Source: Bacteroidota bacterium
GTDB lineage: Bacteria > Bacteroidota > Bacteroidia > NS11-12g > UBA9320
NCBI GenBank assembly: GCA_002746305.1
Contig: NVWV01000013.1
Span: 41,445 to 105,444, forward strand
Direction: 5' to 3'
DNA: 64,000 nucleotides
The notes under the pieces are model-generated. The model saw nothing but the letters and a program-made list of their open reading frames with translations, was not told the origin of the DNA and ran no database searches. Positions 34,840 through 43,906 of the stretch are shown in pieces (position 1 is the first letter of the stretch; each line of letters opens with the position of its first letter). The position numbers were made by a program, and so were the translations under genes.

Positions 34840-37608
34840 ATGAATACGATTCGAATAAGATGTAATAGATTTTGTGTTTTTACAGGATTATTTATGATCT
34901 CTCTGGTAGGGTTTGGTCAAGTAGTTTCCATTACACCAAACTTTCCAATTATATCAGATGCCATTACCATAACCTTTGATGCAAATGAAGGAAATGGAGG
35001 TTTATCAGGGTTCACAGGTAAGGTATATGCCCATACAGGTGTTATCACTAATTTAAGCACTTCTCCATCGGATTGGAAGTATACTCAAGGTACTTGGGGA
35101 ACTTCCAATGCTCCAGAACTAACGAGCATTGGAAATGATAAGTATACCTTGTCAATACCTAATATTACTTCATTTTATGGAGTTGCAGGAGGGGAGACGG
35201 TTGAGCAAATTGCAATTCTCTTTAGAAACGAAGCAGGGGATAAGTCTGGAAGAAATACGGATGGCTCAGATATATTTATTACCATATATACAGGAGGTCT
35301 CTTTGCCAATTTTGCCAAACCAGAAAACAATACCATTTATTCTATCGGAGAAACCATTGAGCTGGAAAGTGAAACATCTGTTTCTGCATCACACACAATA
35401 AAGCTAAACGGAATTGTTGCGAAAACAGGAACAGGAACATCATTAACTCATTCATTTACTGCTTCAGCAACTGGGAATTACATTGCTACACTATCGGCAT
35501 TAGACGGATCAGCAACGGCTTTTGACACTATTCGGTTTGTTGTAAATCCTAGTGTAGAAACACAAGCTTTTCCTTCAAGTTCAAAACTTGGAATAAATTA
35601 TATATCAGATACTTCCATATTGCTGGGTTTGTATGCCCCATTTAAGGAGTATGTCTACGTAATTGGGGATTTTAATGATTGGCAAGTAGATACAGCTTAC
35701 TTTATGAAACGAGATGCGGATAATGCTTCTTGGCATCTATCGATACCTAACCTTGTTTCTGGTAAGAGATATGCATTTCAGTATTTAGTAGATGGAGAAA
35801 TTATAATTGCTGACCCGTATAGTGAGTTGGTACTGGATCCCAATAATGATAATTCCATTAGTCTTAGTACATATCCTAATCCGCATCCATACCCAACAGG
35901 TAAAACAAATGGTGTAGCTTCACTTATAGAAATGGGTAAGACTCCATTCAATTGGGAGATGACAAGTTTTGTAGCTCCAGAGGAGAATGAACTCATAGTT
36001 TATGAAATGTTGGTTCGAGATTTTGTTGCAACACATAATTATGCGACCATAATAGATACCTTAGATTATTTAGAGAACCTAGGAGTGAATGCAATTGAAC
36101 TAATGCCAGTGAATGAATTTGAAGGAAATGAGAGTTGGGGGTATAATCCTTCTTTTCACATGGCCTTGGATAAGTATTATGGAACACCTGAAGCTTTTAA
36201 GACTTTCGTAGATGAATGTCATAAGAGAGGCATTGCAATTATTTTAGATGTAGTATATAATCATGCTTTTAGTCAAAGTCCACTTTGTCAACTATACTGG
36301 GATGCTTCTGCTTTTAAGCCTACTATTCAAAATCCTTTTGTTAATCCGGATGCTAAACATGATTTCAATGTTGGGTACGACTTAAATCATGAGAGTCCTG
36401 CTTTACGAAATTTTGTTAAACAGGTAATGCAATATTGGTTGACCGAATATAAAATTGATGGATTTAGATTTGATTTATCCAAAGGCTTTACTCAAAAGAA
36501 CACTCTTGGAGATATAGGTGCTTGGGGACAGTATGATGGTGCTCGTGTAAACAACATCAAGCGTATATATAGTGAGGTGAAAGCAGTTAACCCAAATGCT
36601 TATGTGATTTTAGAGCATTTTTCAGAAAACAAAGAAGAGAAGGAATTGGCAAATTATGGATGTATGTTTTGGGGAAATCTAAATCATGAAGCCACTGAAG
36701 CCGCAATGGGGTACAATTCTGATTTTAGTTCTGCTCATCATTCCAATAGAGGTTGGGATAATCCAAAATTATTGGCATATCCAGAGAGTCATGATGAAGA
36801 GAGAATTCTTTTCAAGAATTTAGAATATGGAAATTCCAGTGGAGAATATACAGTGAAAGATATCAATACTGCTTTGGATCGTTCAGAGTTAACTTGGGTA
36901 GTTTTTAGCTCGATCCCAGGTCCTAAACTTATATGGCAGTTTCAAGAGTTGGGTTATGATTTTTCGATAGACTACAATGGAAGAGTTGGCAATAAACCCA
37001 TTAAGTGGGAGTACAACGAAGCGAGCAATCGAAAAGACGTATATGAGGTGTATTCTGAAATGAATAAATTGAAACTAACGTATGATGCGTTTGATGGTGC
37101 GGACTTTGGACTGGATTTAGCAGGAAAAGGTAAACGGGTTCATCTTACCAATGCAACTCAAAGTTTTGTTGTAATGGGCAATTTTGATGTTGTACAAATA
37201 GACATGGTTGGAGATTTTCAACACACTGGTATGTGGTATGAGTATTTCACCGGTGATAGTTTGGATATCACAGATACTAAGACAAGTTTGAATTTTGAAG
37301 CAGGTGAGTATCAGGTTTGGACAGATCAAAGAATCAAAACAAGCTTTAGTATAGGAAGCGTATTGGATGTTCAGAATAACCTTCAGGTATATCCGAACCC
37401 TTCAACAGGAAAAGTAAATGTTGAATTAGAAAATGGAACTATTCATAATATTGAGGTATCAGATATGTCTGGTAAGTTAGTGTATTCAGAAACTTTCTTA
37501 TCGAAAAAAGCACAGCAAACCATCGACATCCAAAAACTTCCATTTGGGGTCTATACACTAATCGTATATTCAGGAGAGAGTAGAATAGTTACTAAGTTAG
37601 TGAGATAA
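34840..37608 (+). CDS. Secreted GH13 alpha-amylase with CBM48-like domain and T9SS sorting domain
   Basis: Exported starch-degrading enzyme of 922 residues. Signal peptide ends at VGFGQ (about 27). An N-terminal beta region (30-230) is followed by a CBM48-like domain (VIGDFNDWQ, YAFQYLVDGEIIIADPYS; about 270-330) and the GH13 barrel: LDVVYNHAFSQS, YKIDGFRFDLSKGF (nucleophile Asp), VILEHFSE (acid/base Glu) and YPESHDEERI (third acid). The last 75 residues form a T9SS type A tail (VYPNPSTGKVNVE to TKLVR), so it is probably anchored at or released from the cell surface. Divergent from susC. It would feed SusCD. Confidence 0.93.
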   Translation: MNTIRIRCNRFCVFTGLFMISLVGFGQVVSITPNFPIISDAITITFDANEGNGGLSGFTGKVYAHTGVITNLSTSPSDWKYTQGTWGTSNAPELTSIGNDKYTLSIPNITSFYGVAGGETVEQIAILFRNEAGDKSGRNTDGSDIFITIYTGGLFANFAKPENNTIYSIGETIELESETSVSASHTIKLNGIVAKTGTGTSLTHSFTASATGNYIATLSALDGSATAFDTIRFVVNPSVETQAFPSSSKLGINYISDTSILLGLYAPFKEYVYVIGDFNDWQVDTAYFMKRDADNASWHLSIPNLVSGKRYAFQYLVDGEIIIADPYSELVLDPNNDNSISLSTYPNPHPYPTGKTNGVASLIEMGKTPFNWEMTSFVAPEENELIVYEMLVRDFVATHNYATIIDTLDYLENLGVNAIELMPVNEFEGNESWGYNPSFHMALDKYYGTPEAFKTFVDECHKRGIAIILDVVYNHAFSQSPLCQLYWDASAFKPTIQNPFVNPDAKHDFNVGYDLNHESPALRNFVKQVMQYWLTEYKIDGFRFDLSKGFTQKNTLGDIGAWGQYDGARVNNIKRIYSEVKAVNPNAYVILEHFSENKEEKELANYGCMFWGNLNHEATEAAMGYNSDFSSAHHSNRGWDNPKLLAYPESHDEERILFKNLEYGNSSGEYTVKDINTALDRSELTWVVFSSIPGPKLIWQFQELGYDFSIDYNGRVGNKPIKWEYNEASNRKDVYEVYSEMNKLKLTYDAFDGADFGLDLAGKGKRVHLTNATQSFVVMGNFDVVQIDMVGDFQHTGMWYEYFTGDSLDITDTKTSLNFEAGEYQVWTDQRIKTSFSIGSVLDVQNNLQVYPNPSTGKVNVELENGTIHNIEVSDMSGKLVYSETFLSKKAQQTIDIQKLPFGVYTLIVYSGESRIVTKLVR

Positions 37609-38685
37609 TTCTGCCCAAATCAATGAGGCAACTTCAGAAGAGGGATGGCCTTGACCTATAATTTTATGGAGTTCAGCATATTCTTTGGTCATTTTACTTT
37701 TTCTGTCTGCATCATGAAGGATGAGATTTAACTCGATTTTAAGTCTTTTGGGATTAAAATCAGACTGTATTAATTCGGTAACACATGGTTTGTCCAGAAT
37801 TAAATTGACAAGAGAGATATAATCCAATTTTACAACCATCTTACCTATGCGATAGCTTATCTCGTTCAGCCGGTAACATACCACTTGAGGAACATTCATT
37901 AAGGCTGTTTCTAGGGTTGCTGTACCCGAGGTCACAAGGGCTGCATCACATTGAGCAAGTAGTGAATACATGTCATTCTTAATAAGTTTTAGATTGGGGT
38001 TGAAATTGTGGTAGAAAGTATCATCAAATCCTGGTGCTTGTGCAACAAGCAGCTGGTAGTCTGAAAACTCCTTCATGGCTTCGAGCATGATGGGTAATGA
38101 GGTGTTAATCTCCTGTTTTCGGCTTCCCGGAAGTAAGGCAATTTGCTTTTTATCTCTCACTAAAGTATTGGTTAGTAAGAATTCATCTACTGTTTCTTTA
38201 CTTGGATTACCAACATAAGTACTTTCAACATTTCTCTTTTTGAAATAAGCTTCTTCAAATGGAAGAATGCAATATAATTTGGTAATATACTTTTTTATCA
38301 GCTTAACTCTTCCTTCCTTCCAGGCCCAAACCTTTGGTGAAATATAGTAGTGAACAGGAATGCCTATCCCGTAGACATACTTCGCTATTTTAAAATTAAA
38401 TCCGGGGTAGTCTACCAGTAAAACTACATCGGGATTCCAAGATTTAATGTCCTGTTTGATTAATTTAAGATTTCGGGCAATTTTTCTCAGACTTGTAATT
38501 ATTTCTACAAAGCCCATAATGGCCATTTCTTTTTGATGAATGATAAGTTCTTGGCCCGCAGCTTGACTTGCGTCACCTCCCATACCTCTAAATGTAGCAT
38601 TGGAATCCAGTTTTTTAAGTGCTAGCATCACCCTACTTGCGTGGTTGTCTCCTGATGTTTCTCCGGATATGATGTAGTACTTCAT
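37597..38685 (-). CDS. lpxB: Lipid-A-disaccharide synthase
   Basis: GT19 glycosyltransferase (362 aa) that joins UDP-2,3-diacylglucosamine and lipid X at the inner membrane. The opening YIISGETSGDNHASRVM is the family GE-S-GD motif; FRGMGGDASQAAGQE, LLVDYPGFNFKIAKY, VHYYISPKVWAWKEGRV and IALLPGSRKQEI are all typical. The stop overlaps the end of the convergent amylase gene by 12 bp. It follows the small membrane protein and surE on the same strand, an arrangement frequent in Bacteroidetes. Confidence 0.95.
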   Translation of the reverse strand: MKYYIISGETSGDNHASRVMLALKKLDSNATFRGMGGDASQAAGQELIIHQKEMAIMGFVEIITSLRKIARNLKLIKQDIKSWNPDVVLLVDYPGFNFKIAKYVYGIGIPVHYYISPKVWAWKEGRVKLIKKYITKLYCILPFEEAYFKKRNVESTYVGNPSKETVDEFLLTNTLVRDKKQIALLPGSRKQEINTSLPIMLEAMKEFSDYQLLVAQAPGFDDTFYHNFNPNLKLIKNDMYSLLAQCDAALVTSGTATLETALMNVPQVVCYRLNEISYRIGKMVVKLDYISLVNLILDKPCVTELIQSDFNPKRLKIELNLILHDADRKSKMTKEYAELHKIIGQGHPSSEVASLIWAELSH

Positions 38686-38689
38686 AGAG

Positions 38690-38980
38690 TTACATCAATG
38701 TAAAGTAAACTATAAATAGTCCGCAAAGGATTGTAGCAAATACAATTCCCTGACACGTTCTCAGTCGGTTTACATTAATGAATAGGAAAAAAGGAGCTAA
38801 GTTAAATAGTGCCGCTAGTTTTAACCATGGACTTATTGTTCCAGTTAAAAAACCAGTCTTTAAAAAAGTCAAAAAAGACATATGAGGAAATTTAAATACT
38901 TGAATCCCAAAGAGTATAGTTAGTGGTCCAAGGACTCCAATTAAAAAACCGATGAGCCTAGTATCGTATTTACGTCTCAT
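38690..38980 (-). CDS. Small membrane protein between surE and lpxB
   Basis: Unknown 96-residue protein with three hydrophobic segments (about 9-25, 50-68 and 77-95) and basic ends (MRRKYDTR; NVNRLRT). It lies 3 bp after surE and 4 bp before lpxB, so it belongs to the same operon. A role at the inner membrane near lipid A synthesis is possible from context only. Confidence 0.65.
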   Translation of the reverse strand: MRRKYDTRLIGFLIGVLGPLTILFGIQVFKFPHMSFLTFLKTGFLTGTISPWLKLAALFNLAPFFLFINVNRLRTCQGIVFATILCGLFIVYFTLM

Positions 38981-38983
38981 ATC

Positions 38984-39757
38984 TTAAAATTCCCAAGAAT
39001 TGAGTGTTTGAATTGCATGATGAGCAGTTAAGTCAAATTGAACAGGAACCACTGAAACGTAACCATTAGCTAATGCCCATTCATCAGTATCTTCTCCTTT
39101 ATCCATATTGGTAAACTTTCCGGTTAGCCAATAGTAATCTCTTCCGTGAGGATCTTGTCTATGGTCAAATTCTTCGACCCATTTTGCATTCGCTTGACGG
39201 CATATTTTTATACCTTTTATCTCAGCTTCTGGTTTGTCGGGTACGTTTACACTAAGTAAAGTGTTAATTGGAAGTCCATTCTTTAATACCGTACTAACTA
39301 TCTTTTGCATGTATACTTTAGCAGCTGAGAAATCGGCATCCCAACTAAAGTTTAACAACGAGAATCCGATTGCCGTGATTCCTTCGATAGCACCTTCCAT
39401 AGCTGCACTCATAGTACCTGAGTATATTACATTTATGGAAGAATTAGATCCGTGATTAATTCCGGATACTAATAAGTCTGGTTTACGATGCAGAACCTTA
39501 TCAACAGCCAGTTTTACACAATCTGCAGGTGTGCCACTACATTGGTAGCTTTCTACATCAGGGCCAAACTGATTGTTCTTGACCAATCGAAGTGGTTCAT
39601 TGATTGTGATTGCGTGTCCCATGCCACTTTGTGGGCTATCTGGTGCTACGACTACCACTTTGCCAAAGGTTTTCATTACTTCAACCGTTGCAAGGATTCC
39701 TGGAGCTGTAATTCCGTCATCATTGCTGATTAGTATTAGTGGTTTTGCTGTACTCAT
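38984..39757 (-). CDS. surE: 5'/3'-nucleotidase SurE
   Basis: Metal-dependent phosphatase (257 aa) acting on nucleoside monophosphates. The metal site is in ISNDDGITAPGI (DD pair), SPQSGMGHAITI carries the conserved Ser, and SGINHGSNSSINVIYSGTMS the conserved Asn. Length and N-terminus are standard. First gene of the surE-small membrane protein-lpxB operon; divergent from recN. Confidence 0.95.
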   Translation of the reverse strand: MSTAKPLILISNDDGITAPGILATVEVMKTFGKVVVVAPDSPQSGMGHAITINEPLRLVKNNQFGPDVESYQCSGTPADCVKLAVDKVLHRKPDLLVSGINHGSNSSINVIYSGTMSAAMEGAIEGITAIGFSLLNFSWDADFSAAKVYMQKIVSTVLKNGLPINTLLSVNVPDKPEAEIKGIKICRQANAKWVEEFDHRQDPHGRDYYWLTGKFTNMDKGEDTDEWALANGYVSVVPVQFDLTAHHAIQTLNSWEF

Positions 39758-39813
39758 TGATGGGGCGAAGATACAATTTTGGAGTTCTACTCAATAGTCT
39801 TGTTTTAGATAAA

Positions 39814-39852
39814 ATTATTATCAAAAAATATGATAATAATAGTATATTTTTG
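39814..39852 (+). promoter_or_regulatory. Inverted repeat and -7 element upstream of recN
   Basis: ATTATTATC (39814-39822) and GATAATAAT (39832-39840) are perfect 9-bp inverted arms with a 9-nt spacer. Directly after them, TATTTTTG (39845-39852) fits TAnnTTTG and ends 8 nt before the recN ATG. The repeat covers the spacer between -33 and -7 and could be an operator. AT-richness makes chance possible. Confidence 0.4.
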
Positions 39853-39860
39853 CCTCGCAA

Positions 39861-41510
39861 ATGTTACGGAGTCTAAAAGTAAAAAACTATGCCCTGATCT
39901 CTGATATAGATATTCAGTTTGATAAAGGAATGAATATTATCACAGGTGAAACAGGAGCTGGGAAGTCAATACTAATTGGAGCATTGGGTTTGGTTTTAGG
40001 CAATAGAGCTGATACCTCATCACTCAGAAGCAAAAATGATAAATGCGTTATTGAGGCAACATTTGACATTCAAGGATATGAACTCCAACCCATTTTTGAC
40101 GAATATGATTTAGATTATGAGTCTCAAACCATCTTTCGAAGAGAAATAACCAGTAGTGGCAAGAGTCGTTCATTTATTAATGATACTCCCACTAATCTTA
40201 AAGCTCTCAATGACTTGGGGTCAAGGCTAATTGAAATCCATTCACAACACGATAATTTACAGTTATTCAAAACTGATTTTCAGTACTATAGTTTAGATGT
40301 ATTGGCAGGTTGCTGGGATGATCAGCAGACCTATGCCAAACAACTTCAAGATTATAAAAAGACTAAAATGGATCTGGAAGTTCTTAGCAAACAAGAAGCC
40401 GAGTTGGCCAAAGAATCTGATTTCAACCAATTTTTGTTGAATGAGTTAGCTGAAGCTAATCTAGAAAGTATAAATGAAGCCGAACTTGTAACTGAGCAAG
40501 AATTATTGGCAAATGCAGAAGGGCTAATTCGTACGTTCAATGAAGCCGATCAGCTTCTCAGTGGTACTGAAGTAGCAATAACATTACAACTTCAGGAACT
40601 GAAGAATTTACTTAATAGTCAAAGAACAACATTGACTGATGAGTTAACAGAACGAATAAACTCTGTACTTATAGAGATGCAAGATGTCGCAAATGAGATA
40701 AGTAAGACTGCTGATGGGATAGAGGTGAATCCTGAAAGACTAGTAGAGGTGAATGAGCAGATGGCAGTATTATTCAATTTGAAATCAAAACATCGAGCTA
40801 ATAGTAATGAGGAGTTGATTATTCTTAGAAATAATCTGGAGGATAAATTAGGAGTTACTCAGAATTTGAGTGGTGAAATAATCCTGTTAGAACAACGGAT
40901 TGCAAAGCGAGAATTAGACTTGTTCAAATTAGCTAAATCATTGAGTAAGAAACGTATAGAGCAAGCTGCAAAAATTGAAGCAAGTATTGATGACTTGTTA
41001 AGTCAATTAGGTATGCAGCATTCTCGTATCAAGTATGAATTGATAGAAGAAGAGGAGCTTAATAACTTTGGTTGCAACAGATTGACGATCAAACTGTCTT
41101 CAGATAAAGGGAATTCTTTTGCAGAACTGAAAAGGGCTGCCTCAGGTGGAGAGTTAGCCCGAATCAACTTAAGTCTGAAAAGTGTGCTAGCTGAATTCAT
41201 TAAAATGCCGAGTAGTATTTTTGATGAAATAGATACCGGTGTAAGTGGTGAAATAGCTCGTAAAGTTGGGGGCATGATGAAAGACATGTCAAGAAGCCAA
41301 CAAGTCATTGTAATTACACACCTTCCTCAAATAGCTTCCTTAGGTAGTAATCACCTGTTTGTTTACAAATCTGAAAATGTTGAAACGGTTGAGACTGAAG
41401 TCCGTACCTTACACGGAGATGAACGGATCAATGAAATAGCCAAAATGATAAGTGGTGACAATCTCACGGAACACGCAGTGGAACAAAGTAAGGAACTCTT
41501 AAAAGGGTGA
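39861..41510 (+). CDS. recN: DNA repair protein RecN
   Basis: SMC-like ATPase (549 aa) that gathers DNA ends in double-strand-break repair. N-terminal Walker A is GETGAGKS (residues 29-36), the central part is coiled coil (about 155-380), ABC signature region is ASGGELARINLSLK and Walker B is SSIFDEIDTGVSGEIARKVG, followed by VITHLPQIASLG. Start and length are typical. An inverted repeat lies directly upstream; in other bacteria recN is under SOS control, but no known LexA box is evident. Confidence 0.96.
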   Translation: MLRSLKVKNYALISDIDIQFDKGMNIITGETGAGKSILIGALGLVLGNRADTSSLRSKNDKCVIEATFDIQGYELQPIFDEYDLDYESQTIFRREITSSGKSRSFINDTPTNLKALNDLGSRLIEIHSQHDNLQLFKTDFQYYSLDVLAGCWDDQQTYAKQLQDYKKTKMDLEVLSKQEAELAKESDFNQFLLNELAEANLESINEAELVTEQELLANAEGLIRTFNEADQLLSGTEVAITLQLQELKNLLNSQRTTLTDELTERINSVLIEMQDVANEISKTADGIEVNPERLVEVNEQMAVLFNLKSKHRANSNEELIILRNNLEDKLGVTQNLSGEIILLEQRIAKRELDLFKLAKSLSKKRIEQAAKIEASIDDLLSQLGMQHSRIKYELIEEEELNNFGCNRLTIKLSSDKGNSFAELKRAASGGELARINLSLKSVLAEFIKMPSSIFDEIDTGVSGEIARKVGGMMKDMSRSQQVIVITHLPQIASLGSNHLFVYKSENVETVETEVRTLHGDERINEIAKMISGDNLTEHAVEQSKELLKG

Positions 41511-41519
41511 GAAACGAAC

Positions 41520-42026
41520 TTAAACTGCTTTTTTTCGTGGAAAGAAAGTCAGGACTGCGGCAAAAATTAGATTTAGTACTACTCCAAGAGGAAAAATTTC
41601 CCTTAAAGTAAATAGAGAGCGGTAAAAAGGGTTGTTGTACTCCTCCATTATTTTTGTCATTTCCGCTATCTTCTCAGGCGTCTTTAAATCTTCAGGATTT
41701 AAATAACCTTCCATCAGATTTTCAACCATTAATGGATCTGAATAGCTTATAATTAGCCAAGCTATTGTATACATCAATGAGCAAATAATTACCATATATA
41801 AGCCTGCTAAGAAAGCTTGTTTGAATGTAATGCTTCCTCCTAAATTCTTTATTTTATGTTCTCTTATACCAAAGAAAACAAGACTCATAGATAGAATTAT
41901 ACCGGAGAAACCAAATACTTCACTTATCGCATACTGGGAGTCAGCTAAGAGGATAAATGATATAATCATAAAAAGACAAACTAAGATACCTGATGCTAAG
42001 CCAAATTTTAATACTGTTTTTTTCAT
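41520..42026 (-). CDS. DUF4199-family membrane protein
   Basis: Inner-membrane protein of 168 residues (ATG 42026, MKKTVLKFGLASG) with four hydrophobic segments, about 8-28, 33-50, 68-92 and 140-160. The layout, with a polar loop containing LMEGYLNPEDLKTPEKIAEM between helices 3 and 4, fits DUF4199 proteins, a Bacteroidetes family of unknown function. It follows the LuxR-type regulator gene by 34 bp on the same strand, so a shared role is likely. Confidence 0.75.
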   Translation of the reverse strand: MKKTVLKFGLASGILVCLFMIISFILLADSQYAISEVFGFSGIILSMSLVFFGIREHKIKNLGGSITFKQAFLAGLYMVIICSLMYTIAWLIISYSDPLMVENLMEGYLNPEDLKTPEKIAEMTKIMEEYNNPFYRSLFTLREIFPLGVVLNLIFAAVLTFFPRKKAV

Positions 42027-42060
42027 TTTGTTATTAATATATGGTTGCAAAGGTGGTCCG

Positions 42061-42516
42061 TTATGTTGGGTTATCACCTAGTACTTTAGTATGAAAATCC
42101 TTTGTTTTAATGACTTTTAGCATCAATTGAGGACGGCTATTTACATGCATCTTTTTATAGATACTATAGATGTGTGTTTTTACTGTTGAGAGGCTTACAA
42201 ATATCTGAGAAGCTATTTCTTTGTTTGAATGTCCCGCCACGATTAAGTGCAAGATTTCATTTTCTCTGACACTTAATTCTTCGAAATTGACTGATTCCTG
42301 AGAAGCGGAAGAAACTTCTTCCTCAGTTCTATTTACACTTCCTTTAGTAATCACAAAACCAATGGCAAAGAAAATAAGTGCTATAGCAATAGTATAGGAT
42401 TCAAAACTCAAATGAGAACTTTGAGCATACGACTGAAATACAGTTGTTGACACAAGAACTACAGAAGCAAGGATAGCATAAAAGGTCAGTGATTTATTAA
42501 AGAATGCTGTCTTCAT
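42061..42516 (-). CDS. Membrane-anchored LuxR-type HTH regulator
   Basis: Protein of 151 residues with two N-terminal membrane helices (about 10-30 and 42-58) and a C-terminal LuxR/GerE DNA-binding domain (about 80-140; LSVRENEILHLIVAGHSNKE, IFVSLSTVKTHIYSIYKKM). It lacks a receiver domain, so any signal must come through the membrane part or a partner. The DUF4199 gene downstream is the natural partner candidate. A TACTTTTG promoter element lies 16 nt before the ATG. Confidence 0.85.
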   Translation of the reverse strand: MKTAFFNKSLTFYAILASVVLVSTTVFQSYAQSSHLSFESYTIAIALIFFAIGFVITKGSVNRTEEEVSSASQESVNFEELSVRENEILHLIVAGHSNKEIASQIFVSLSTVKTHIYSIYKKMHVNSRPQLMLKVIKTKDFHTKVLGDNPT

Positions 42517-42532
42517 TATTTGATTTCGACAT

Positions 42533-42540
42533 CAAAAGTA
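42533..42540 (-). promoter_or_regulatory. Promoter -7 element for LuxR-type regulator
   Basis: On the minus strand TACTTTTG (TAnnTTTG) lies 16 nt before the ATG. No -33 TTG is found at 19 bp. Confidence 0.35.
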
Positions 42541-42584
42541 AGACTAAAAATTAAGGAGTTAAAAGGAGATTAGGGTTCGGGTAG

Positions 42585-43850
42585 CTAGAGCCAGTCGATA
42601 ATCCTTTCCATTTTCATTCCTCGGCTTCCTTTTATCAGGATGGCAGTGTCTTGATATTGAGCATTTTGTATGGCTTTGCCAAGCTCTTCCATGGAGGAGG
42701 GAGTTGTTAAGTCACTGTTTGCAGAAATACTTGCAAAATGGTCTCCTAAGGTGTAAATACGATCGAAGTTAAATTGTAATGCCCATTGAAGTAAGTCGTC
42801 ATGTTCTTGATTGGCATTTTCTCCCATTTCAAACATATCTCCAAGGATAAGGACCTTGTTCGATTGTGGCATTTTTGCAAAGTTTTCGATTGCCTTCATC
42901 ATACTACTAGGGTTGGCATTGTAAGCGTCTAACCAGATAGTATTACTGTTCTGTTCTATGATTTGAGATCTATTGTTATCTGGGTGATAAGACGAAATTG
43001 CATCGGAGATATCAGCAAGTGGAACGTTATATTTTTCACCAAAACCTATAGCTAACATAATATTGTCTAGGTTATAATCTCCCATAAGGGGTGAGTTGAA
43101 TTGTGTGTCTTTGTAACGAAATTCAATATGAGGAACAAGTGATTGAATTTCACAACTTGTTTTAGTTACCAAAATTTTGTTTTGCAAACTCCTACTCATT
43201 CTGGTGAGCCATTCATCGTCTTGATTTACAAAACACAAACCATTGTTATTCAACAAGTAATGATAAATTTCACTTTCTTCTTTGGCAACAGCTTCAAGTG
43301 TTCCAAAGCCTTCTAGATGTTCCTTTCCTATGTTTGTTATAAAACCCACATTGGGTTCCGTAATCTTACACAAATGAGCAATTTCTCCCGGACTATTTGT
43401 TCCTAGTTCGATGATTGCCATTTCAGTATTGATTGGCATTTGAAGTAGAGTGATGGGTACTCCAATGTGATTATTGAAATTCCCTTGTGTACAATGTGTT
43501 CTATATTTTTTGCTGAGCACAGCGTATATTAAATTTTTTGTCGTGGTTTTTCCGTTGCTACCACAGACTCCAATTACAGGGATATCATAGCAACTTCTAT
43601 GGAACCGAGCGACCTCTTGCATAAATTGAAGAACGTCCTGAACAAGAATCAGTTGTTCATGTTTGTCTACTATTTCATCTACTACAGCATAGCTAGCTCC
43701 TTGTTCTAAGGCCTTTAGAGCAAATAGGTTGCCATTGAAATTATCTCCTTTCAAAGCGAAGAAGATGCACCCCTTCGTTATTTTTCTACTGTCTGTAGTA
43801 AATCGTAAGTCAGACTCTATAAGGAGATTGTAAAATTTAGTAATGTCCAA
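42585..43850 (-). CDS. murF: UDP-N-acetylmuramoyl-tripeptide--D-alanyl-D-alanine ligase
   Basis: Cytoplasmic Mur ligase (421 aa) that adds D-Ala-D-Ala to the UDP-MurNAc-tripeptide. N-domain DSRKITKGCIFFALKGDNF-like segment (about 20-40), ATP site GVCGSNGKTTTKNLIYAVLS (about 95), EMAIIELGTNSPGEIAHL, and C-domain WLDAYNANPSSMMKAIENF and ILGDMFEMGENANQEH are all typical. Start is TTG at 43850. Not within a dcw cluster here. Confidence 0.95.
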   Translation of the reverse strand: MDITKFYNLLIESDLRFTTDSRKITKGCIFFALKGDNFNGNLFALKALEQGASYAVVDEIVDKHEQLILVQDVLQFMQEVARFHRSCYDIPVIGVCGSNGKTTTKNLIYAVLSKKYRTHCTQGNFNNHIGVPITLLQMPINTEMAIIELGTNSPGEIAHLCKITEPNVGFITNIGKEHLEGFGTLEAVAKEESEIYHYLLNNNGLCFVNQDDEWLTRMSRSLQNKILVTKTSCEIQSLVPHIEFRYKDTQFNSPLMGDYNLDNIMLAIGFGEKYNVPLADISDAISSYHPDNNRSQIIEQNSNTIWLDAYNANPSSMMKAIENFAKMPQSNKVLILGDMFEMGENANQEHDDLLQWALQFNFDRIYTLGDHFASISANSDLTTPSSMEELGKAIQNAQYQDTAILIKGSRGMKMERIIDWL

Positions 43851-43906
43851 TTTATATACTATTGATGTGCAACAAAAATGGTAATTTAGTGGTCTATAAA
43901 AAAAGC

